A stretch of DNA of 64,000 nt. It comes from Ilex aquifolium. Lineage: Eukaryota; Streptophyta; Magnoliopsida; Aquifoliales; Aquifoliaceae. Both the position numbers and the translations under genes were made by a program. Positions 1 to 11,754 of the stretch are shown here, piece by piece (the first letter of the stretch is position 1; every line of letters starts with the position of its first letter). Below the pieces are notes generated by a model. It made no database searches. It was not told where the DNA came from and worked only from the letters and a program-made list of their open reading frames with translations. The stretch covers positions 42,829,642-42,893,641 of the forward strand of contig OX637394.1 of NCBI GenBank assembly GCA_951799425.1, read 5' to 3'.

Positions 1-442
1 AGTGGTTCACCAGTTCGGGAGCTCGACTAATTCACTTTAAAAAAGAGTCTCTTGTTCCTGAATATATTGATTACTGCGTGAAGTTTACAGGGAATATTTT
101 GTAAGGTTACAATGGCCTCTTCTTATTTTCAAGGCTTTTGCCTCTTATTTATAGCTATCCCTGGGTCTTGCTTGATCTGAGGCGAGGTCCTCGCTCATTG
201 CTTGTAACGGTTGTCCTTATTGCGCAACGAGACTTGCGCCTGGTGGGTGCTTTGATGCTATAGAATAGGGGAACTTGGTGGGATCCAGTTGTCCTTCGCA
301 CCACCTTCCTCGAGATGTGGACACGTGGAGTTGGAGTTAGGGTCGAGGTTTGTAAGTAATATAGATGAGCTGAGCTCCCGACCTGAGAAGCATGACCTGG
401 GTGACCAAGCTCATCCTTAGATATTTTTGCGTGGTACCATCA
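1..442 (-). mobile_element. 3' LTR of Tat-type element C, cut by the window start
   Basis: Positions 1-442 match 11928-12350 closely over their length. The end '..GGTACCATCA' at 442 equals the end of the complete copy at 12350. Because gag of this element reads on the minus strand from the right-hand copy, this left copy is the 3' LTR. About 150 bp of it lie outside the window, so its target-site duplication cannot be seen. Confidence 0.9.
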
Positions 443-486
443 GTTATCCCATAGTCCCTGGTCAAATAGGTTGATTTGAGCAGGAA
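443..486 (-). promoter_or_regulatory. Polypurine tract and adjacent hairpin of element C
   Basis: Directly inside the LTR, the minus strand reads a purine-rich tract (GGGACTATGGGATAAC, 443-458), the expected primer for plus-strand DNA synthesis. Next to it 457-484 folds back: CCTG (457-460) pairs with CAGG (481-484), and TCAAAT (462-467) with ATTTGA (474-479), with one mismatch between the stems and a 6-nt loop. Elements A and B have a hairpin of different sequence at the same place. Confidence 0.6.
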
Positions 487-547
487 TTATGCCAAGAGCA
501 AGGTTGCCTGGGGTCGATCTCGATTTACGCGTGATGGGACTTTATCC

Positions 548-855
548 TGACGGTTATGATGGACGTGTAATCATGCTTTCCTCGTTTCTTGTGTACATCC
601 CTTATTTCGAGGGTCCACGCACTCTTGGCTTTAAATGCCTTTGCAGACGAAAAAAACTGTCTTTCATTTTCTTGATCCCTTTTCACATTCTGTCTTCAGG
701 CTTTAATTCTTCTCTTCCCTTCCTTTCTTGCCTATTTGCCGAGCATCTAGGGTTTTCAAGAAAAATTCCCAATTTTTCTCCGAAGGTTTTGCGTGGCTGG
801 CCCAGTCTGTTCAGAGTTTCCCTTGGTTCCTGGTTTATCGATCATTCCCAGCTAG
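548..855 (+). promoter_or_regulatory. Conserved promoter block and first (untranslated) exon of the antisense gene, element C
   Basis: The order TGACGG (548-553), TTTCCTCG (577-584) and GCTTTAAATG (628-637, TATA-like) is shared with elements A and B at matching distances upstream of their antisense genes. A 5' splice site follows at 855/856 (GCTAG|GTACGT), also shared. TGACG is the core of plant bZIP (TGA-type) sites. That these boxes drive the antisense gene is an inference from conservation and position. Confidence 0.5.
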
Positions 856-1126
856 GTACGTTCCCTGCTTTGTTCATTCTTCTTCTCTTTCTGCTCTAGA
901 TCCCTCGAATTAGAGGTGGTTGTTTAACTTCTGGACTTTTCGTTTATGTTATTTTGGGAATCGATGTCTTATTTTGTCCCTTCTATCCCTCTTCTTGGAT
1001 CCCTACTCTACTGCCATAATCTTCCTCTTCGGTCGCTGGTGTCTTGATCCTTGGGCTCTTAGGGACTGCTTTACTTGTGTTCCCCCTCTTTACAACTCTT
1101 TCAACCTCCATTTTTCTTGCCCAGTT

Positions 1127-3038
1127 ATGTCTGTCTCTTCTAAAGCCACAACTTCGTCTGTCTCTCTCGCCATGGATGACAGGTCCTCAGAAATAGAGGA
1201 GGATGACCTGGGGGATGTTGGTGATGAAATAGACAATTTTCTAGGGGTTGATGCCATAGAGAAGGCAGAGGTGCCTTTGTTTTTATCCGGGTCTTCTTCG
1301 AGTTCTAAGCGATCTCGAAAAGGAAAAACTAAAAAGGGTAGGGCTAGACCTTCAGGTAGCATTGAGGGCTCCGAATCCGTTCCTCGCGCTTCAGACCTTA
1401 TAGGTCATAGTGAGGTTACTCCTCCTCTTATGGGCATCTTGCCTGCAAGGTTTGACTTTTCCAGGGGCATGCGCTATTGGATCCCTTCTGTAGACATTAG
1501 GTATGATTCTGAGGTCCTCGGGAAGACCTGCTTCTTCAAATCTCTAGAGAACGAACTTAGGTTTCCCATTCACCCCTTCATCAAATATGTCCTCCAGCAT
1601 TTCAATGTCTGCCCTTCTCATATCTCTCCCAACTTTTGGGGCATCCTGGTGGGCCTTCTTGTCTTTTTTAAGAAAAATAATATCGGTACCCCTTCGGTTC
1701 CTTTGCTCATGAAGTATTTCAACGTTTAGTTCCAACCTGATGGTTTTTTGTACATTTCCAAACGGGTGAAGACCCTAGCCTTGATTACTGACCTGCCTAG
1801 CTCTCACAAGAATTGGAAGAAATTGTTTTTCTTTGTGTCGGAGAAGGAATGTGAGTTTGACCTGAGCAATGCCAATGATACCCTTCCTGTTCCTTGCTCT
1901 TAGTCAGGTTCTGACAACCTAGGTGAGTCCTTATTTAGGGTGAGCTCAACTTGGCTTGTTTCATTGTTGTGCTTGCCGACCTTATTTCCTTGGGTTGTTT
2001 CAGGTATTCGCCCCAAGCTTGGAGCTGAGGATAGGCTTTTGCTTTGCTAGGGCTCAAAGATTGCAGCCCGGAGAAGTATTCTGACTTGATCAGGCATTCT
2101 GTGCTTACCAAGCTAGGATTCAACCCTCCCGAGGTGAGAGTTGAGACTCTGATTTCCCTTTCCGTTGTTGGTGCAGAAGATCTTGCTGGTGAGATTCTTC
2201 CTCCTTCACCTCTAGTTTTCCTTTTCTTTCTTTTTGCGTTAGCTAACTTTTTTAACTTCTTAGGTTCTAGCTCGATGGCTCCAGACGCTGATGCTGTGAA
2301 AGCTAACGCCGAGATGAAGGGAAAAACTAAGCGCAAGGTTGGAACAGGATATGGGTTAGAACCTCCTTCAAAGGCGCAGAGAACAGAGGTGCCTCCACCT
2401 CCTCTTTCACCTTTTTTTCCTCCTCCCGTGGTCCTCTCGCCTCCGCCGACTTCTCAGAGGGCAACTCTGATCTCTTCTTCTCAAGGGGCCTCTCCTCCTC
2501 TTGCTGAGGGGTCCGCTGGTTGTGTGGGGGCTCATTCTCCCCATTGTCAACGAAGGTTGCTGGAGCTCTGGAGCCCATTGCTCCTCTCTTGCGAGGGCCT
2601 ACCTCTTCCAGGTCCGTTGAGAAAAATCCTCGTTTGCGAGTGGAGGGTCTACCGACAAAGGTTGATAAGAGCAAGGGTTCACTTATTGGAGGCGTGGGTC
2701 TTGCCGCTCAGACCATTGCCTCCGTTATTCCTGAATCTGACATTGTGGAGGCCTCAACGATCCCTTTGCATACCTCTGCTACTACGGCTTTGTATGCAAC
2801 AGCCTCGGTGAGTCTTGATTATATTTTGTTCCTGCGTTGAGGTAATGTAATTTTTGCTGACCTTGACTTTTTCCTGTGCCTATTTAGCTAGCCATCCACG
2901 TGAGCGCTCTGGTGAAGAGGGTCCAAGATCTAGGAAGCACAGCTGAGGAGGCTCAGCGGGCTTTAAAGGTGTCCAAGCTCAAGGTTGCCGAGCTTAGCTT
3001 TTCTAATGATGACCTCAAAACTAAGTTTGAGGGGTTGG
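1127..3038 (+). pseudogene. Antisense gene 1 of element C (Transposase_28-like), spliced, broken and truncated
   Basis: This is the plus-strand gene carried by a minus-strand Tat element. The ATG (1127) comes 2 nt after a 3' splice site (TTGCCCAG, ending 1124). Exons read from the alignment with A and B: 1125-1922, 2004-2188, 2264-2807 and 2888-3038; the introns of 81, 75 and 80 bp are all GT..AG. Exon 2 has an acidic Ser-rich start and the family core with 'FPIHPFIKYVLQHFNVCPS' and 'NFWGILVGLLVFFK', which resembles the Pfam family Transposase_28 (putative gypsy-type transposon) known from Tat elements. A TAG at 1727 and another near 1903 break exon 2, and a frameshift lies near 2044. The coiled-coil last exon is cut at 3038 by insertion of element D. 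The protein's function is unknown. Confidence 0.7.
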
Positions 3039-4369
3039 TGATTAACCATCAAAAGTGTTATTTTATTATATTTAATGATTGGTTAATTGCATATTATTTG
3101 TGATTAAATGTGTTAAATTTCTTGATTTTCTAGTTTGATATTTTTTCTAGTTATTTGGTTTATTTTGCAGGTAAATTTGTTGATTTAAAGTAATAATGGA
3201 TAATGCAGGTGAAACAATCACTAGAGGAATAATCATAACTGATAAGGATTAAAGAGTCAAGGTTGAGATAGGAAGACTTGAAGATAAATCAACAAGTTTA
3301 ATCCTTATAAGAGTCTAAGTGAGAAGAAAACTCATTTAAAGTTGGATTAGGAAAGTTTCATAAAAGATAAGGATTTGACACATTTTCAGTATTTTGGCCA
3401 TAACTTTTAACTCTGATATCGGATTTACCTGATTTTTATGGGGTTGGAAAGAAGACTTTAAAGGCTAAAGAAGTGTATTTCACGAAAATTTCGTGATTCA
3501 GCATCCAAATATGCAAAATTCAAGATCGAAGTCTGGACAGATTGTGTCCCGCGGGCCCCAAGATTTTATGCACGAGATTTAACTTTAAAAGACTTCTGTT
3601 TGGAAATGAATTTCTCCGAAGCCAACCTTATATCTTCTACATGTACCTATGATTTATTTTAGTATAAATAAAGGCTCTCATCTATTGAGAGGGAAAAGAA
3701 GGATTAAAATTATTATTCTTTTCCCATTTTTTTATTTTGATTTTAGTTCATCATGTCTGGTTAAAAGGTTTAGTTAGGGCTAGGGGAGGACCTCTTAATA
3801 AAGTACGGTAATGTTATTGACTTATGAACTTAATGGTATGTGATATTTTGTTAATTCAAGTTGATTTCTTAGTAAAGTTTTTGCTCTGTAAAAATCTTTG
3901 AGTCATTGTGCCATGTATATTGATTGCTTGAATTTCCCTGCGAGTAAATAACTGGTTATTCCATGCTTAAGTTGATTATCATTATTTCATAGAATAATAT
4001 AATTGGATGATTATTCAGGTTCCTGAATAGTCATTTGATTATAAATTATGGTTTTATTGCTTAATTCGGTGACTTGAATCAACCAACATTTGATTCTTGT
4101 CTAGAATTATGATTTAAGTCTTTAATCATTATTGTATGGAATTGAGAGGGAGTACCTGATGCTCTAGTATTTTTGTTATACTATTTTAATTACTTCAATC
4201 AATATTCTCAACTCAACAATCTTTTAAATAAATTGTCTTCACAAGTTTGTTATAGTATTTGTGTGATTGCTGCTATTTCACAATTCCCTAAGGGTTCGAC
4301 CTCGGTCTTCCGAGAAATATATTACTTCGCTCAACCTGCGCTTGGATTTACAATATTAAAGTTGAAGCA
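3039..4369 (+). mobile_element. 5' LTR of element D, with TATA box
   Basis: It begins TGATTAACC at the exact point where similarity to the antisense exons of A and B stops, and ends AGCA at 4369, six bases before the primer site. A TATA box (TATAAATA, 3663-3670) lies in it. The length of about 1.33 kb is usual for Athila-like LTRs. No second LTR is present for comparison, so the borders rest on these junctions. Confidence 0.7.
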
Positions 4370-4375
4370 AGTTTT

Positions 4376-4393
4376 TGACGCCGTTGCCGGGGA
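4376..4393 (+). promoter_or_regulatory. Primer binding site of element D (tRNA-Asp type)
   Basis: TGACGCCGTTGCCGGGGA differs by one base from the complement of the 3' end of plant tRNA-Asp (TGGCGCCGTTGCCGGGGA). This primer is typical of Athila-like elements. Confidence 0.85.
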
Positions 4394-4673
4394 ATTGAAA
4401 AACAAGGAGTCGTCACATCTTTTGAGGTTTTCGATATTTGCAATTCATTGGAGATCCGGTAACTTCGTTCTAATTTTTTATTTACTTTAGTCATTTTATT
4501 GCAATTTATTTTCTTTTTGTTATTTAATTTAGATTCCTGTTTTATTTAGTTTGTTTATTTGTTTTATGAGTTCTTGGCATTGTGACTTAAGTGGTCGTTT
4601 GATAAGAGAAGATTTAGATACTCTGTTTGGAAATTTATTTGGTTAATCTGATTCAAATCATTCGTTGCATACA

Positions 4674-5666
4674 ATGGCTGCTAATCCTAATAACAATAGG
4701 CAAAATAATCTTCCTGAACGTGAGGATCATGAGGATAGGGTAAGTAATCATGATGAGAATGATGTTGATAATTTAAATGCTAATCATGGTCGGACTTTGC
4801 GTGATTTTCTACAACCTGCACGTCACACTACACCCTCATGCATCGTTTTCCCATTAAATGCCACAAATTTTATTTTTAAACCTGGCATGATTGTATTACT
4901 TCCAAAATTTAATGGCATGGAATCTGAAAACCCGTACTTGCACATTAGAGACTTTGAGGAGGTATGTGCCACATTTCATGATCAGACTGTATCTGTGAAT
5001 ACAATCAGGTTGAAACTCTTCCCTTTTTCACCAAAGGAAAAAACTAAGACTTGATTGTATTCACTCAGATCTAGGTCCATAGGTACATGACCAGAGATGC
5101 AAAAAGAATTTCTGAAAATTTTTTTTCCCACACATCGCACAAACTCTTTAAAAAGGCAAATAATGATTTTTTCTTAAAAAGAGTCTGAATTTTTTTATCA
5201 AAGTTGTGATAGATTTAAAGACCTTCTTGCATCTTGTCCATATCACGGTTATGAGAGCTGGCGTGTGATAAGTTTCTTTTATGAGGGTTTGAGCCCACAA
5301 ATGCGTCAATTTGTAGAAATGATGTGTAATGATGACTTTATGAATAAGGAACCAGACGAGGCCTTTGACTATTTAGACCAGTTAGCTGAAAGTGCACAAT
5401 CTTGGGATACTACTTCTCAAGAACCTCCTAAAGGTAAGACCACACAATCATCATCAAGTGGGGGTAAATACCAGTTGAGGGAAGAAGATGACCTAGGGGC
5501 TAGAATTGCCACCTTAGTTAGAAGGGTAGAAGCCATGAAATTCAAAAGGGTTAATGAAATTGGCACAGTACCTGTTGAGGAGGTTTGTAGTCTTTGTGAG
5601 ATCCCTGGACACCCCATGAAGGAGTGTCCAACACTGCTTGTTCTAAAAGAAGTCTTGCATGATTAA
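4674..5666 (+). pseudogene. gag of element D, broken
   Basis: Gag forms the particle and binds RNA. The ATG at 4674 starts an Asn-rich leader, followed by the gag core up to a TGA at 5052-5054, where related proteins have Trp. The core continues in other frames through 5060-5260 with at least one more break, and is open again from 5265 ('ISFFYEGLSPQMRQFVEMM'). A zinc knuckle CSLCEIPGHPMKEC (CX2CX4HX4C) lies near 5588-5630, before the stop at 5664. The knuckle is intact; the reading frame is not. Confidence 0.8.
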
Positions 5667-6094
5667 ACAAATGCTGTAAATAATTTTTCAAAACCTTACA
5701 ATAACCCTTATTCGAATACATACAATGCGGGGTGAAAAAATCATCCAAATTTTAGTTGGAGGAATGAGAATCATGCATCACAAGTACCTCAACAAAATTC
5801 CTCTAATTTCACACCCTATGTTCCACCCCCAAAGAGGGATATTAAGGAAGTGTTGTCACAATTCATGCAAAGTCAGACAAACTTTAACAATCAGCAGACA
5901 AACTTTAACAATCGACAGGAAAATTACAACAGACAATTACACAGGCTATTGAAGATATTAGGAGTGCAATCACTAAATTGACTACAAACCATTGCCATCA
6001 GGAGAAAGGTAAGTTCTCAGCTCAACCTCAACCAAATCCACATGATCAATTCAATGTCAATGAGACAGGCACTTGAGACACTATTCATGAGCAG

Positions 6095-7432
6095 GTGAGT
6101 GGTGATAAATTTAACCAATCTGAAATCAATAAGCATGAGAAGTATGTCATACCTGCACCATTCCCTCAGAGATTACTTACCTCTACTAGGCCAAACATGC
6201 ATAATGATATGTTAGAGATTTTTAAGCAGGTGAAAATCAACATTCCCTTGTTAGATGTCATTAAACAGATACCTTCTTATGCAAAATTTTTGAAAGAATT
6301 ATGTACTGTTAAAAGGAAATTAAATGTGCAAAGGAAGGTATTTTTGACTGAGCAGGTATCTTCCATCATACAACATAGGACTCCACCAAAATATAAATAC
6401 CCTGGTTGCCCCACCATTTCTTGTGTTATAGGTAACCACATAATTGAACAGGCTTTACTGGATTTAGGAGCAAGTGTCAACTTGCTCCCTTATTCAGTAT
6501 ATGAACAGTTAGGGTTAGGGGAGTTAAAATCTACTTCAGTCACACTTCAATTAGCTGATCGATCTGTGAAAATACCGAGGGGTATGGTAGAAGATGTTTT
6601 AGTACAGGTTGATAAATTTTACTTCCCTGTGGATTTTATAATTTTGGATACTCAATCTGTATTAAATACTAATACTCAAATTTCTGTTATATTAGACAGA
6701 CCATTCCTAGTAACTTCAAATGCTTTAATTAATTGCAGGAATGGTGTGATGAAGTTAACTTTTGGGAATATGACATTAGAGCTCAATATTTTTAATGTGT
6801 GCAAACAACTAGGGAATGTTGATGAGGATATGCATGAAATTAATATGATTGAGTCTCTTGTTCCAAGCAGAGTGTATGATTCTTCTTTATTTGATCCACT
6901 TGAAGCATGTTTGCTGGAACAATCTTCTTTGTTAGAGATGAATGAACATAAGTCTGAAATTTCTGAATTGATTGATTTGTTGAATTTTTCACAGGTTCTT
7001 GAAATAAAAGATGGGAGACCAAAATTTGAGGAGCTACCACCAAGAACCAATCCACCAGTTCCATCAAGTGATAAAGCTCCTAAGCTTGACTTGAAACCAT
7101 TACCGGTAGATTTAAAATATGCATTTTTAGGAGATGATGAGACATATCCAGTAATAATTTCTTCTCATTTAAATTCGGCACAAGAAGGTATGTTGCTACA
7201 ACTTCTTGGAAAGCATAAGAATGCTATTGGTTGGACTTTAGCTGACATAAAAGGGATTAATCTATTGTTTTACAATAAGATATATTTAGAGGATAATGCT
7301 AAAACATCTAGGGAGATGCAAAGCAGACTTAACCCACACATGAAAGAAGTTGTAAGGAATGAGGTGCTGAAATTGTTAGATGTAGGAATAATTTACCCTA
7401 TATCAGATAGTAAGTGGATAAGTCTTACATAG
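6095..7432 (+). pseudogene. Aspartic protease and start of reverse transcriptase, element D
   Basis: The retropepsin would cut the Gag-Pol polyprotein. Its active site reads LLDLGASVNLLPYS (about 6453-6500), the DLGA form seen in Athila-like elements, and the later Gly-Arg pair of the family has become 'ILDRPFL' (near 6695). A linker leads to the N-terminal RT region 'NPHMKEVVRNEVLKLLDVG' (about 7330). The TAG at 7430-7432 interrupts the frame, which continues without shift into RT ('VPKKSG'). About 430 bp upstream, between gag and protease, hold only frame-broken gag tail with Asn/Gln-rich repeats. Confidence 0.8.
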
Positions 7433-8743
7433 ATAGTCCCCAAGAAATCAGGTATCATTGTAGTTGCCAATGATAATAATGAACTTGTACCAACTAGGAC
7501 AATAACTGGTTGGAGAATGTGCATTGACTACAGGAAATTAAATTCTGTGACTAGAAAAGATCATTTCCCTTTACCTTTCATGGATCAAATTTTGAAAAGG
7601 TTGGCATCACATATGTTTTACTGCTTTTTAGATGGTTATTCAGGTTATAATCAAATTGAAATTGTCCTAGAAGACCAAGAAAAGACCACATTTACTTGTC
7701 TTTTTGGTACCTTTGCTTATCGAAGGATGTCCTTTGGACTTTGCAATGCACATGTGACCTTTCAAAGGTGTATGCTTAGTATTTTTAGTGATATGGTTGA
7801 GCGTTTTCTTGAAGTCTTTATGGATGATTTTACTATTTTTGGTGATTCATATGATGATTGTCTGCTAAATCTTGAAAAAGAGCTTATTAGATGTGAAGAA
7901 AAGAACCTTGTACTTAACTGGGAAAAATGCCACTTTATGGTTCGAAAGGGAATTGTTCTGGGTCACATTGTCTCTTCTGAGGGAATTCAGGTTGATAGAG
8001 CCAAGATTGAATTAATTGCTAATTTACCTACACCCAAAGTCCTTAAGGATGTTAGATCTTTCTTGGGTCACGTTGGTTTTTATAGGAGGTTTATAAAAGA
8101 TTTTAGTTCTATATCTAGACCACTTTGCTACCTCCTAGGGAAAAACACACATTTTGAGTGGAATGAGTCGTGCCAAGAGGCTTTTGATAAGCTAAAAGGC
8201 ATGCTCATCACTGCTCCAATTATGCAACCTTCAAATTGGAGTCTTCCCTTTGAAATCATGTGTGATGCTAGTGACTACGCCGTAGGGGCAGTTTTAGGGC
8301 AAACAAATGAGAAAAAGTCACATGTCATATACTATGATAGCAGAACCTTAAATAATGCACATATGAATTATTCTACTACAGAAAAGGAATTACTAGCAGT
8401 AGTATTTGCACTAGACAAGTTTAGGTCGTATTTAGTAGGATCCCCTATTGTTATTTTCACAGACCATGCAGCTCTTAAATATTTGTTGACTAAGAAAGAT
8501 GCTAAACCAAGACTGCTTAGATGGATCCTCCTACTCCAAGAATTTGACATAACAATTAAAGATAAAAAGAGAGTAGAGAATGTAGTGGCTGACCACTTGT
8601 CTAGGCTTGTGAGCAATGTGTCAATAGAGACAATGTCGATCAAGGATACATTCCCTGACGAACAATTGCTGGCAGTTTTCTTAGTACCTTGGTTTGCTGA
8701 TATTGTGAATTTTCTTGTTACAGGTAATATGCCACCATCCTAG
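7433..8743 (+). pseudogene. Reverse transcriptase and RNase H, element D
   Basis: The RT copies genomic RNA into DNA, and RNase H removes the RNA. Visible in order: 'MCIDYRKLN' (7517), 'DGYSGYNQIEI', 'FGTFAYRRMSFGLCNA', the catalytic FMDD (7817-7828), 'GHIVSSEGIQVD', then RNase H with 'CDASDYAVGAVLGQ' (about 8260), 'STTEKELLAVVFALDKFRSY', 'FTDHAALKYLL' and 'VVADHLSRL'. The stretch 7517-8743 is fully open and the catalytic residues are present, so this is the best kept part of D. It follows the in-frame TAG at 7430 and ends at TAG 8741, just before a frame change into integrase. Confidence 0.9.
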
Positions 8744-8766
8744 ACTGCCTTGGATAAAAAAAAAAT

Positions 8767-9978
8767 TTGGTTGAAGTAAGAAAATTTTTCTGGGATGATC
8801 CATATCTTTTTAAATATTGCTCAAATCAAATTATCCGGAGATGCGTGCCCGATGATGAGGTAAGTAGCATTCAATTTTTGTGTCACTTAGGAGTATGTGG
8901 GGGCCATTTTTCTATGAAGAAAACTGCTGCAAAAGTTTTGCAGTGTGAATTTTATTGGCCAACCATTTTTAAAGATACTTATAATTTTTGTAAGGTTTGT
9001 GAGCGTTGTCAAATACTAGGGAGATTAACCCGTAGAAATATGATGTCTCTTAATCCAATTTTGATAATAAATTTTTTTGATTGTTGGAGCATTGATTTCA
9101 TGGGACCTTTTCGCCCATCTTTTAGATACATGTATATTTTAGTGACCGTAGACTATATTTCTAAATGGGTCGAGGCTATACCATGTCGGACAAATGATCA
9201 TAAAATTGTTTTAAAATTTTTAAAAGAAAATATTTTGTCTAGATTTGGTATACCTCGAGCCATTATTAGTGATAGGGAATTGCATTTTTGTAATAAACCT
9301 TTTGAAACTTTAATGAAAAAATATGGTGTAACACATAAAGTTGCAACCCCCTATCACCCACAGACAAGTGGTTAAGCAGAGTTAGCCAATCGGGAGATTT
9401 CTTATATTTTGGAAAAAACGGTTAACCCTGATCGTAAAGATTGGTCATTACAACTAATAGATGCGTTATGGGCATATTGTACTGCTTACAAAACCCCGAT
9501 TGACATGTCTCCGTATAGATTGATGTATGAAAAAACTTGTCACTTACTTGTGGAATTGAAACATAAGGCATATTTGGCCATTAAGATGTTTAATTTTAGT
9601 TTTGACAAAGCTGGCACCTTACAAAAATTACAGTTAAATGAGCTTGAGGAGATTCGGAATGAAGCTTATGAGAATTCTAGGATTAACAAAGAACGAATGA
9701 AGGTGTTCCATGATAAAAATATTTTGCGTAAAACTTTTACACCTTCACAAAAAGTTCTTTTATATAATTCTAGACTACATATCTTCAAAGGAAAGTTTCG
9801 AACTAGATGGAGTGGTCTGTATATTGTTAAAGAAGTTTTCCCATATGGAACAGTGGAAATTGAAAATCCCAATAATGGGAACAACTTTAAAGTTAACGGA
9901 CATCGATTGAAGCCATTTTTGGAGGACGGTATAGTTGAAGTGGAATCCATCGGGTTGGTGGATCCCCACTATGAATGA
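8767..9978 (+). pseudogene. Integrase, element D
   Basis: Integrase inserts the DNA copy. The HHCC zinc domain is visible ('CHLGVCGGHFS' ... 'CKVCERC', about 8878-9010), followed by the DDE core: 'WSIDFMGPF' (first D), 'VDYISKWVEA', 'IISDRELHF' (second D) and 'PYHPQTSG'. A TAA at 9373-9375 stands where the family has Gln, so the frame is interrupted once and resumes to 9978 with the third acidic region and a C-terminal domain ending in '[13 protein letters not shown]'. There is no chromodomain. Confidence 0.85.
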
Positions 9979-10173
9979 TTCATCTCTAACAATCAACTCA
10001 ATTGTTATATAATATTTTCTTTTATTTAACATTTTGCTTATTTTTGTTAAGTCTTTTATTTTTAGGTTTTAGAGTTGTTGCAACACCAGGTATTCTTACC
10101 CCTTTGATCTTTATTCATTATTTTTATTAAGCATTAAGATATTTATTTTTACATTAAGGACAATGTTAGATTT

Positions 10174-10198
10174 AGGTTGGGGGGTGTGGTTATATTTT
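10174..10198 (+). promoter_or_regulatory. Polypurine tract of element D, next to a deletion junction
   Basis: Purine-rich GGTTGGGGGGTGTGG (10176-10190) ends the internal region. The 3' LTR should follow, but after a T run the sequence becomes gag of element C at about 10199. Positions 9979-10173 are AT-rich untranslated D sequence without a recognised gene. Confidence 0.7.
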
Positions 10199-11690
10199 TT
10201 TTGTCCCCGTTGAATCAAGAACTCGATCTCCTTCTTCAATTGGATGCAATCTTCAGTGAGATGGTCGTAGTCCATATGGAATTCTCAGTATTTTGTTGCA
10301 TCCCTTTCGCGGGATCTGCCTTCATTCGAGGTGGCCACCTTAAGAATTTTTCGTTCTGTATTTCATAAAGAACCTAGGACACTGAAGCTGTTAGGGGAGT
10401 GAACTGCTGAGGTGCAAATCTTGGCTACAGTTCCTGCGGTGGTGGACCAAGGTAGTCTCTGACGTCTCCTCTCCTTTTGGGAGAGCGATCCTTGTCTCTT
10501 CGTGGAGACCTGTCTCGACTTCTTTCATTTCTAGGACTTCGGTCCCTCTTCTTCTCCTTCTCCTTGTGCATGGAAGAACTCCCTACCTTGGAAAGGAGTG
10601 CTTCCTCGCCGTTAATGTACTTCTTTGCCTTCGCAAGGATTTCTGCCATACTAGCTTGTGGGTTTTTGGAGATAGAGAACATCAGGTCCTTTGATTGGAT
10701 TCCCAACCCAGCAATAAAGGCAGTGATGGCGAATTTCTCGTCAGGGACATCCACTTTCAAAGATTCTGAGTTGAACCTTTGAACATAGCTTCGCAAGCTC
10801 TCATTAGGTCCTTGTTTCACGTTCAACAGGTGATAACTGGGTTTTCGATAAGTCCGAGCCCCTATGAAGTGCGTTACAAAGGAGATGGAGAGCTCTATGA
10901 AATACCAGATGGATGTCGGGGTCAGCTTGTTGAACCATGCCAGGGCTGAACCTTTTAAAGTGATGGCGAAGGCTCGGCATCGTACTGGGTCCTGGTATCC
11001 ATGTAGCTCCATTTGATTCTTATAGGTGTTGAGGTGGTCCATGAGATCTTTTGTTCCATTGAAGGCCTCGGTCTGGGGCATTCTGAATTTAGGTGGAAGT
11101 GGAAATTGCAGCACCTGTGTAGTAAATGGAGACTTAGTCTGCTGAACTAAGGCATCCATAGTCACTGGAGTTTTACTATTAACAGCCTCCTTCATATGGC
11201 TGAGCTCCTGTTGGATGTCTCTGAAGCGTTGCTCAAAATATTATTCTTTCCTTTCCTGTTGAAATAAGGGAAACTCATTATTACGAGCTTCCCTATTTTG
11301 ACTTTGCACTTCCTCATCGCCTTCATTCCTATGAATTCGATGATGGACATTCCCCACAGTTTGACTGTACTCATCTCCCTCGGTGATGTCTTTCAGGGGG
11401 TTGTTGTGCAGTTGTTCCCTTTGAAGGGGATCACCTTGAGCTGGTTGTGCCCTTTGAGGACGTTGAAGGAGGTGCAACAACTCCTCATTTTTTTGGAGGA
11501 GACGTTGGTTGGCTAGGCGAAGGGCCTCTAGTTCATTGTTAGATGTGGGATTTACGATGGGGGGATCGATTTCAGGTGTAGGCAAGAAATTACGGGGATT
11601 TTCTTGTTGCCTTCCAATGGTAGCTTCCTATTGGTTTTGTAATTGAGGAAGATTCACTTGACCTCTGCTCATGTTGCGTGTAGAAATCAT
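10199..11690 (-). pseudogene. gag of Tat element C, 3' end lost
   Basis: Gag of the minus-strand element C. The ATG at 11688-11690 begins 'MISTRNMSRGQV', matching the starts of A and B, and a TAG soon after breaks the frame. The rest reads in pieces: a Leu-rich coiled-coil stretch ('LRLANQRLLQKNEELLHLL', about 11500), then from 11195 an intact core with 'TEAFNGTKDLMDHLNTYKNQ' and 'FIAGLGIQSKDLMF', and a repeated RDRSP/RSPRR segment (about 10460-10560). The zinc-binding end is partly present at about 10199-10400 and broken. Everything downstream (protease, RT, integrase) is missing because of the deletion at about 10199. Confidence 0.85.
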
Positions 11691-11730
11691 CAATTACTGA
11701 AGAAAATCAGTTTATTTTTAACGGGAAACA

Positions 11731-11754
11731 GTCGTTCCCACAGACGGCGCCAAA
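11731..11754 (-). promoter_or_regulatory. Primer binding site of element C
   Basis: On the minus strand, directly after the 5' LTR, the sequence is TTTGGCGCCGTCTGTGGGAA. The same site follows the 5' LTRs of A and B with one or two changes. Its first nine bases (TGGCGCCGT) fit tRNA-Asp and the rest does not, so I do not assign a tRNA. Confidence 0.75.

Larger units (their letters stand above)
3039..10198 (+). mobile_element. Athila-like Ty3/gypsy element D, 3' end deleted
   Basis: Element D lies on the plus strand inside antisense exon 5 of element C. It has a 5' LTR, a tRNA-Asp-type primer site, gag, protease, RT, RNase H and integrase in gypsy order, and a purine tract at 10174. The DLGA-type protease and the primer site fit the Athila side of the Tat/Athila group. 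There is no envelope-like ORF: integrase ends about 200 bp before the purine tract. After 10198 the sequence changes directly into gag of element C, so the 3' LTR is missing. Gag and pol carry several stops and frameshifts. Confidence 0.85.

Noticed and set aside
3039..10198. An envelope-like gene in element D
   Set aside because: Only about 200 bp lie between the integrase end and the PPT, with no open frame.
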